Positions 42,045-51,900 of a stretch of 64,000 nucleotides of DNA are shown one piece after another. How positions within the stretch are numbered: position 1 is the first letter of the stretch; every line of letters begins with the position of its first letter. Location of the stretch: positions 598,501-662,500 of the forward strand of contig NW_020167525.1 of the NCBI RefSeq assembly GCF_001641265.1. Direction: 5' to 3'. This stretch comes from Pseudogymnoascus destructans (Eukaryota > Ascomycota > Leotiomycetes > Thelebolales > Thelebolaceae). The notes under the pieces were generated by a model. The model ran no database searches, was not told the origin of the DNA, and was given only the letters and a program-made list of their open reading frames with translations. The position numbers and the translations under genes were made by a program.

Positions 42045-43653
42045 CTAAGCATCCGGATTCGTAGCCCTCAAAATCGGCGGCCCCGTCCTCACCACCCTGC
42101 GCGAATAATCAAAATTATCCTGTATACTCCCCACGCTTTCCCGACTCCCACTCAGCCCTCCCTGCTGATACACCGGCGCAAATGGATCCAACCTCGGATC
42201 AACAGGCATCAACCTGCTCCTCCTCGACCCAGCACTAACAGGCGTATCCGCCACATCCCCCGCCCCGCGCCCCTCCCAGCCCTCCACCACCCGCCGCCCG
42301 TCGGTACCGAGCACGTACCGCGAGTTCTCACTCATAGTGCGTTGAGGGGTGTATCCCGTATTCGGAGTGGGAGGGGCCGGGCCGACGTCAGACTCAGCGG
42401 CGAGACGCTTGCGTCGACGGATGAAGAACAAGATTAGTGCGCCGATGAGGGCGAGGAAGGCGGCGATGCCGATGCCGAGGCCGGCGGCGCCGCCGGCGGT
42501 GAGGGATTTCTTGTTGTCGCCGGAGGAGGGGGAGTCATAGCCCGGGGGGGCGGTGGGGGTGATGGTTACGACGCGGACTTGGCCGGTGACGGTCTCGACG
42601 CTGGTGATCGGGGTGGGTGTCCAGGAGGTGGAGTCGTCTTTGGCGTTTTCTGGTGGAGAGGTGGTTGTTGGGTTCTGGGGGGTGTTAGTTGTGTGTTGAG
42701 GTCGGGGTGGTTGGGTGGGGGGAGGATAGGAGAGAGGTGGGGGGGGGTTGGGTTAGAGAGAGAGGGATGAGGGGGGACAGGGGAAAGACGAAAAGGCGAG
42801 GACGCCAAATATGAAAAGCGCATGCGCGGATTGGAGATGCAATACCGTGTGAGTAGATGAGCTAGAAGTCGTCGCCGAGACCTGTTGTACCAATGTCAAA
42901 CTGGAGGCAACAGAAGCGCGGGTTCCAGACAGCCAGCAGGATAAGCTCCAACAGGGGGCAACCAACGATGGAAAGGGGAGGGGGACAACGTTATGTTAGG
43001 AAAAGGAGGATGGAACGACGGAAGGGGATATATCCGTAATAGGACGAAGGGATAGATCCATAATAGGATGAGGGGGTAGATCCATAATAGAACGAGGGGT
43101 AGGTCCATAACAGGACGAAGGGATGGATCCATAACAGGACGACGGAAATATGTCACAAGAAAACGCACCTTGTCAGGCTTTGCCGTAACTCCTGTCCCAT
43201 CAGTTGTCTTTGTCCCTACGACATTCTTGTCAAGCTTGATGTAGCCGTATAAGTCCGCACCGCCGCACAAATCGGCGGGGTAGCCGGGACACTCATTGCT
43301 GCACTTGCTTATCGAGGCCGTGGAGGCGCCCGGGGCGTAGTTGGAGCACCAGCAGAGATTATCCTGGACGATGGCGAAGGCGAACGATTGCTGGCAGAAG
43401 GTCTGGCAGAGGCCATTGGACTGGTAGATGCTGTAGTCTGAAAGGGGGGAGTTAGCCAGGGCCGCAGACAGAGTGAGGCAAGTGCGAAGAACATACTTCC
43501 CGCCCTCGACGCCGTATTAATCCCCGCACAATAGGCTATAGTCAGCGCCTGCACCGGCCGAACCTGTGTCGTTATCAACACGCCTAGCGGTGCCAGACAC
43601 GCCAACGCTACCGTCGCCGCCGACATGGCGGACTGCGTCCTCGGGGCAACCAT
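42045..43653 (-). CDS. WSC-domain cell-wall stress sensor-like membrane protein
   Basis: Exons complement 43497-43653, 43169-43437, 42846-42881, 42045-42674 (1092 nt, 363 aa). Signal peptide (VALACLAPLGVLITT), WSC domain (CAGIN.., NGLCQTFCQQSFAFAIVQDN, CWCSNYAPG, CSNECPGYPADLCGG), a short Ser/Thr-rich linker with VETVTGQVRVVTITPT, one membrane helix (GLGIGIAAFLALIGALILFF) followed by RRRKR, and a cytoplasmic tail. Layout is that of Wsc-type sensors upstream of cell-wall-integrity signalling at the plasma membrane. Intron 2 (287 nt) holds a minisatellite; its acceptor was placed at CAACAG before 42881 because the earlier CCAG leads to a stop. Confidence 0.85.
43031..43147. repeat. About 24-bp minisatellite in intron 2 of the WSC gene
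   Basis: Five degenerate units of the type ATCCATAATAGGACGAAGGG. Intronic, no coding effect seen. Confidence 0.8.
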
Positions 43654-45778
43654 CCGGACTGTGTCGTCTCTGTCTCTCTCTCTCGCTCTCTCTCTGTCAC
43701 TACTGTGTTTGTCTCGACACCTGTTGGGATTGGGGGGAAGCGACGCGGTTATGGGCGCATCGATGCTTGGGCGGACACGGGGAGGAGGAGGTGCGTGATG
43801 GAGGATGGGCGCATGTACGCTCAAAGAGAGTAAGATGGCGCGGAGCCGTTCCTTTGTGTGGTGTTGTGTGTCTTTTGTCGACCGGGGGAGGCAGCTGTTT
43901 CGGAGACAGCAGCTCGGTGATAGCTCGTAGCTCGGTGATTGAGCTCAAGGAGGGTCGTTGGAGAGGGTTAGGAGGGAGAGCAGAGTATGAGTGGAGAGGA
44001 GAAGAATTGAAGGTTTGTGGATTTGTCTGGTGGATTCCAAGGACAGAGGGAGTATCGGGTTCCCAGCCAACGGGATGTGGAAGTAGTGTGGTGGTAGAGG
44101 GGACTTTGCACTATCCCTCATTTACTACCACATCCACATGCAAGAACGGCCATCTCCACCAGCAACTAAAGTACTGGGTACCTCAGAGTACAACAGGGGA
44201 AGGGAAAGGCCAGTTGTAGTTGTGGGAATTATTTTATTGTTAGACACGGGCTGGTAGACTGGGACCTGGACGGAGAGAACAGCGCCAACACGGTGATGAT
44301 AGACTCATCAGGGATAGCAAAAAGAACAAAAGCTTCTTTCTTCTAGTCATAAACAGATGAGTAACCGCATCAAATCACTTCTGGTACTCTAGCAAGCTCT
44401 GACAGACCCCTAACCAGGCACCGTCGCGGTCAAGATGGCGGTTTGGCAACGACGAGTATACAGAACCCACCATAAACATCTTCCCCATACGAACTGTGCT
44501 ATGAACAAAACACCATCCTGTCCTCTCCACGCCTCCTACGTACACCATCACCATCGAAAAGCCACCAAACCCACCGCCGATGAAACCACGCGTCCTCACT
44601 GGCTCCGACGGACGCACATCGCCCCTACCGCCAAGGAGCGCCGGCGTGGTGCGGACACGATGATGCGGGCACGATGATCCCGGCAGCGATGAGTGGGCGG
44701 AAGGGGGGCCGAAGGGGGGCCGAAGGGGGGCGGACTGGGATGTACGGTGGTGAGGACCTGAGGAAGATGGGAGAGAGATACGACGAGGAAGGGACGGCGT
44801 GCATATATGGGTACGACCGATCCATCACCTGGGCTGGGGATGGATCGGTCGTCAATTCCTTCCACCACCAGGTAAGACACCACCCATCTATCCCCTCCCG
44901 CCTCAAACCATTATCTCACATCTCATCTCACACACATCTCCAGCACGTCCTTCCCCCACCCCGCGTACATCTCATACCGCCACCTCTGTCGGCGTTGTTC
45001 GCGGCTCGCTGCGCTGTGTGCCGAACAACTATTTCTGGAGGCCTGCCTCCCCCTTCTCCTGACATCTTGTCGAGGTTATGTTCTGTGCCGAAGACATTCG
45101 AACATCTTGCGACGATAGCGAACAATGCTATGATGGCTTCGGGCCCAAATGCTAGACTGTTTCTAAAGGATTCGGATATGGCGAAAGGAAGCTGAGAATG
45201 ATTCGGGAGGACTCGAACGACGACTCGGATACTTCGCTAGCAACGAAGAAATTCCGGGGTCCTACAACGAAGGCAGCCCGACAGGCTGCGAAAGCTGTGC
45301 GCGACGCAGCTAAAAAGCGAAAATATGCTTCTAAATCAAAGAATGTCACGAAACCTTCAGCACTACTACGCCGTGACGACGAGGATGATACTACTAGAGC
45401 TGGTACCGTACTTATTTCGGTTTGATTCGGTAGCAACGAATCCCTCTCTTAGTGTCTTTAATCTAGTGTAGCAATACAGTAAATCCTCGATATGACCGAA
45501 GCTTTTCCTTTCTGTTTAGCACCGAGTGCCGAAGCGCGCAAATATTCTCAGTAGCAACGAATCTTTCTCTTTCTTTTAGCAATGGTGTTTTTTCAATGGA
45601 TAGTTTCGGTGGAATCGGAGGGCTCGGAGTTCGTTTGGTTTATACAGGGCATATAGGCATTGGTTTGGTAGGAGTGTAGGATATCAGACATCTGCATTAC
45701 TAGCACATTATACTATGGATCTTTCAGTAGTACCGTAGCGTTGATAACTTCATTCAATACTACTTATGAACTATAATA
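43654..45778. other. Intergenic region upstream of the WSC gene
   Basis: No supported gene. Noted: CT-rich tract (43668-43700) at the WSC promoter; short tandem AAGGGGGGCCG repeats at 44700-44732; an unassigned plus-strand frame 45198-45425 rich in Lys/Ala; a pogo-terminus-like string CAGTAAATCCTCGATATGAC at about 45477, possibly a remnant transposon end. Confidence 0.5.
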
Positions 45779-45946
45779 CAGTAAAGCACCGTTATAACGA
45801 TTCTCGATTAAGCGATAACTTCATTATTGCGATATTTTTCCTGGTCCCGACAACACCACCATACAATTACCGATTATCACGATATCGCAGCTCCCTTCCT
45901 GAATATCGCTTTATCCGTGCTATGGTGTTCCTATTCAGACCTTGAA

Positions 45947-48900
45947 ATGACGAAACGATTTTCAATAACTATTGAGCAACGCCGGGCTCTACGCAAGTGG
46001 GCACATCAACAACACCCGAAGCCTTCTCAAAAGCAATGTATCGAATGGTTCTCTCAGAACTACGGCCATAAACTCAGTCAGTCGACAGTTTCCGAGTCTT
46101 TAAGCTCACATTTCGAAGATCTAGACAAAGCTATACAACCTAGGGGATCACGACTACGAGTTGGGCAGTGGCCAGAAGTAGAGCGACTCCTTATTATATG
46201 GCAGCAACGAATTCAATCGCGTGGAGGCTTTACAAGCGGTGATATACTACAAGAAAAGGCTCGAGAGATTTGGCAACAACTACCGAACGACGATAATCTA
46301 CAATGCCCAGACTTCTCAACTGGCTGGCTCCATCAATTTAAAGCACGATATCATATCAAGGTCCATACAAAACACGGCGAAGGAGGCTCTTGTCCAGAAA
46401 CAGCAGAGGAGGAAATGAAGGCTCTACGAACTATCGCTGGTGAATTTCAAGAGGAGGACGTTTATAATATGGACGAGACAGGCCTATACTGGAAGATGAT
46501 GCCGTCTCGAGGGCTTGCAACACAAACGCTTCCAGGATTAAAGAAGGAGAAAACTCGAATGAGCCTCGTCTTTTGTGTTAATGCTTCTGGAACTGATCGC
46601 CTACCTGTGTGGATGATTGGACAATATAAACAGCCACGCGCACTTCGAAATATCGATATACCATCAATGGGAGGGCAATGGCGTGCGAGCCAGAAGGCTT
46701 GGATGAATACAACAATTATGAGCGAATGGCTTCACGTGTAACGCTGACTTCTAAACGATAGAAGACACAGAGGTTCTCTTGCGTAAAGGTTTACTTATCA
46801 GAGGAGGCAGGGGATCAGACACAAAGGCTTCAAGTAACACGTTACTAGTATATAACAAATACTGTATTGAGTTGAGCACGAAGCTCCTATCTAAGGAAAT
46901 ACTATCTACTTATATAGTGGCGTCGTGCCTAGTGGACTCTTGGGAACTCACTTGAGTCCTCGGAGTCCTGGACTCTTAGGACTCTTCTCATCATCCTGCG
47001 AGTCCGTCATGTGATACTTTCGGAACTACTATTCCCCGCTGCCCCTCCAGGTACCAGGGCCGGTCTCATGCGACCTCCCTCCTTCCTGTCCTGTAGTTGG
47101 CCAGCCTTCTTGTTCCGTCGTAACACTCGCTCCCTTCCCCTGGGCATTCGTCTCGAATCCTATAAGTACGTCCATGTCCCCGGGACTCTGCTGCTCCTCA
47201 GCGAGTCCTTCAACATGCAACATGCCTACTGACACTGCCCGCAAACTCCAGGAACGCAACGATCTTGTCCGTCGAATAAAGAACCACGGATACGAACTAC
47301 CCGAAATGGATTCTTGCTCGAACTGCGTGAGGCGAAACATTACTTGCGTGTCGTCTCCAAATGATTCACGGCGGTGCGCCGAGTGCGTTCGTCGCAACTT
47401 GAAAGAAAAGTGTGACTGTATGGGTCCTGAGCATCCCGACTGGGTGAAGCTCGAACGGGAGGAGGATCGCCTGGATCGCGAAGAGGAAGAAACCCTTTCG
47501 AAGTTACTTCGTCTGCGGAAGCAGAAACGCCTCATCCGAACCCGTGGTAAAGATATGCTCCGACGAGGTTTGAAAACCCTCGACGAGCTTGATGCGGCAG
47601 AGGAGGCCGAACGTGTGGCTGCTGAGAAACGTGACGCTGTTGAGGCTGAGGAACAGGCAGTTAGCGCTGCCTCCTCGTCTGTGACCGGGACCCCCGCTTC
47701 CTCCGATCCACTGGCCTACTCCCCTGCATCTTGGGATCAATGGCTGGCGGATGGCGGCGTCGATATTCCTCCAGCAGTTCTTTGCTGATGTTCCTTGTTG
47801 GTTCCCACGAATTATCCGTAGGTTCGTAATTTTCCCATTTTATCAAAAACTCTTCTCGACGTCCTACTAACCTTCTGTCTAGGATCGCTTCGACCTCATA
47901 TTCGATTATCTCATTCTCGGGTTGGAGTTCGGTGTCGGTCGCAATTGGGGTATTTCCTCTTGCTGGTTCCAGTAGTGAGACATGAAATACCGGGTGTAGT
48001 CTAGACTTCCTGGGTAGCTGCAGTCTGTAATTAACTGAGCTGACTTTGTTCAATATTTTGAATGGTCCCAATTTCTTGAAGTCCAACTTTGTGCTTGGTC
48101 GTTTCGTTTTGATATGTTTCCGGAGTAGGTATACTTTATCCCCCTCCTTGAAGGCAGGTTCCATACTGCGCTTCTTGTTTGCGTATGCGGCAGATCGTTC
48201 ATTTAAGAATTGGATGTCCGTCGCAAGTTGTTCGTGGAACGATTTCAGTTGTTCCACCACGATCAGGGCTTGTTCAGCTCGTGATTCATCCGGTCTTGGT
48301 TGCCTATATGCTTCTGGCTGGTAGCCATAATTGGCAAAGAACGGTGAGACTTTCGTTGCTTCTGTCATCGCGCTGTTATATGCAAACTGTGCGATGGGTA
48401 AGATCTGAACCCAGTTATCCTGTTGATGATTGACATAGCTTCGCAGGTACTGTTCAAGGGTCTGATTTAATCTTTCTGTTTGGCCGTCTGTCTGGGGATG
48501 AAAAGCTGTTGATAGCTTATGATTTGTTCCCAGTAGCGCCATCAATGATTTCCAGAATTTCGAAGTAAAGAGCTTGTCTCTATCTGAGATGATTTCTTCT
48601 GGCATCCCATGATCGGCTAATATGACTCGAATGAAGGTATATGCGAGCGCCTCGGCGTCGCTAGCTTCTAGATATGGTATAAACTTCCCATATTTCGTGA
48701 GTCTTTCCGTGATGACGAGGATAGAGTCGTATTCTATTCCTGTTAACGGGTCCTTGGAGGGTGGAAGCTTGACGATGAAGTCCAAAGCTATTGATTTCCA
48801 TGCTCCTTTTGGTACTGGTGTCGACTTGAGTTGTCCATATGGCAGATGCCTATTGGATTTTGACTTGCTGCAAATGTCGCACTCTCTTACCACTGTCTCT

Positions 48901-51900
48901 ACCTGCTTCCTCATACCTGGGAAGTAGTAGTGTCGAGTGATTCGTTCGAAGGTTCGTGTTACTCCCTGATGACCGTGTGCTGGTAACGAGTGTTGTTCTT
49001 GCACCAGCGGGCGTCTCATTTGACTTGGGACATACACTAACCCTTTGTATCGAATCAATCCTTGTTCGTCGATGGTGAAGTCGCCTTCGACTTTGGACAA
49101 GACTCGCTTGGCGCATTCGTCTGTTGCGTAAGCTTTCTTGAGTCTTTCCTCGAGTTCTGTATCTTCGATGACTGAGATCGTCGCTAGTAACTCGTTGTAC
49201 TGTATTCCTGCATCTGTTTTCTTCAGAATTGCTCTAGGTCTTTCTTCCTTTGGGCCGGCGTAGTCAGTCCGTCTGCTGAGAGCATCTGCTCTTGCATTCT
49301 CGGAGCCCTTGCGATAGGTTATCGTGAAGTTGTAGGCTGCGAGGGTTTCTGCCCAGCGGACTTGTCTGCGGTTTAAAACCTTGGTCGTGGTGAAATATAT
49401 GAGGTTCTTGTAATCCGTCCATACCTGCACAGGGTAGGTGGATCCCTCAAGATATACTCGCCACTGCTCAAAGGCAACGACAATAGCCAGTAGCTCCTTG
49501 TCGTGGATGTCGTAATTGAGTTCCGCGGGTGACAGTTTCCTAGAGTAGTACGCGATTGGTTTGAACTTACCGTTCTCGTCTGGTTGATTCAGACATGCTC
49601 CAATTGCGAAGTCAGAAGAGTCCATTTCGAGGATGATCTTCTTTGCAGGGTCAAATGTAGCAAGGATAGGTGCTTCCGTGAACTTCGTCTTAAGTTCCTG
49701 GAAAGCAGCCTCTGCCTTGTCCGTCCATTTGAATTCGAGATCCTTTCTGGTAAGCTCCGTGAGTGGTTGAGCTACCTTGGAATATCCCGAGATGAATCTT
49801 CGGTAGAAGTTGGCGAAGCCTAGGAAGGCTTGCACTTCCTTGACCGTGGTCGGTGTTGGCCATTCCAACACTGCCGTTACTTTTGCTTGGTCCATCTTGA
49901 TGCCGTGCGTTCCAATAATGTAACCCAAGAATTCGACTTGGTTTTTATGGAACTCGCACTTCTCTGGTTTGAGGAGTAAGCTGTACTCCTTTAGTTTCTT
50001 CAGGACGAGTTTGACATGCTTGACATGCTCCTCCTTGGTTGCTGAATACACCAGGACATCGTCTAAGTAGACAATGGTAAAGATGTCTAAGTATTCGTGC
50101 AAAGCATCATTCATCAGTCGTTGCATAGATGCGGGTGCATTTGTTAGCCCAAAGGGCATGACTTGATACTCGAATAGGCCATAGCGGGTGCGGAATGCTG
50201 TTTTCCACTCTTCCCCAGCCTTGATTCGGATCAGGTTGTATGCTCCTCGCAGATCTAGCTTACTGAAGATCTTTGCTCCTTGAAATCTATCGTGTAGTTC
50301 GTTGATTAACGGCAGGGCATACCTGTCCTTGATTGTGATGTTGTTCAACGCTCGATAGTCCACACATAACCGTAGGGAGCCGTCTTTCTTTGGTACGAAA
50401 AGCACCGGACTTCCTGCTGGTGATGTGGATGGTCTGATGAATCCTTTCGCTAGGTTATCATCGATGTACTCCTTAAGTACCTTCAGCTCCTTTTCCGATA
50501 GCTGATATATTGGTCCGAACGGTGGACTCTTGTCTTTCTCCAAAGGTATCTCGTGATCCCATGGTTGGTGCTTAGGAAGCGCCTCGTTCTTAGGGCCTTC
50601 CTGGAATAATTGCTCGTATTCCTTGTACTCCACCGGTATACTCGTCGGTGAGGATGCCTGGGCTAGGTCATCGAGCTCGGAGGTTGCACATAACTCCTTC
50701 CGGCCCTGGGAGGGTTTCTCCCGTTGTCGCGTGTCCGTCCGTTGTTCACACGCGCACTGGCTCATCACAACTTTCTCGTTCCACCAGTCGATCTGGGGGT
50801 TGTGTTTCTTGAGCCATGGCATACCAAGGATGCACGCATGGTTGTCCATGTGCACGATGTCAAACTGAATCGTTTCCTTGTGCCCGTGTAGCATGACCAT
50901 TTCCAATGGGACCGTTTCGTGGGTCACCATTCCTTCATTAGTCGAGATGGGCTCTCCATCTACGACCATTAATGGGTATGGTTCGGTTTTCAATTGCGTC
51001 TTGAAACCTTGCGTGTCTGCTACTTTCTTTGTCATAAAGTTGCCCGTCGCTCCTGAGTCAATCATTGCTCGGAGGTGTCGCTGTTGTATCTTAGCGACCA
51101 CATATAGTTGCATGCTGCCCGTCGTGGCGCATAGCTGGTCTGTACTAGGCCTCTTCGTGTCGCTCGCCGGTGGCCTACCGTCGAGGACTCCTAGTTTTTT
51201 GACTCGTCCGAGGAAGGATAGTATTCATCCGCTTCCAATGGTGGTCCTTGGGGAGATCGTTTCCCTCGCTCTTCTGCTTCGTCTAGCAGATGTGGGTATT
51301 TCTTGTATACCTGTTCGCTTTTGATAGGCAAGTCTCCTTCAGACTGGCTTCGCCTGAGGGCGTGAACTTGCTCTGCGTCTCTGAAGTGTATCCTGGGCGA
51401 GGATCGGGGAAACAACTGATTCTGGTGTTTCTTTTTCCAGTGGAGCTTGCAGTCATCTTCGCTGCAATACTCCCAGTAGACATACGCATGCCAGGGATGA
51501 TCAGTCTCTGTTGCGTCTGTCGTTGATAGTTCCTGCTGTCCTCTCACCCATGCACTATCTTCCCTCGGAGGCGTGGAGAACGTGTCTAGTTGCTCCATGG
51601 CTCTCCTTTCGATGCGTGGAGTGGGTCTCGCATTTTCCCGTCGGAGCATATCTCTGGCTTTCTCGTCGTACTTCTTCAGGGCTCTCCTGCGGTCCTGGTA
51701 GTAAAGTGTGACGCTTTTCATATACTTCAGTTTAGCCATATGCTCGACATCCTTCTCCAGTTCTTCCGCTTCTTGGGCTTCCAACTTAGCTACGTCTTGG
51801 GACGTGCCAAGCAGCCTGCGGGTATTCGTTAGTTGGTCGTAGTATCTCCAGAGGTCATCCTTGCAGTCGTCCACCTTGCACTTTAACGGAAGTTCCTGTA

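Noticed and set aside
43566..44219. 217-codon plus-strand frame
   Set aside because: Antisense to the first exon and promoter of the WSC gene; no recognised domain.
44674..45195. 173-codon plus-strand frame
   Set aside because: Starts in GC-rich repeats, no domain, no splice structure.
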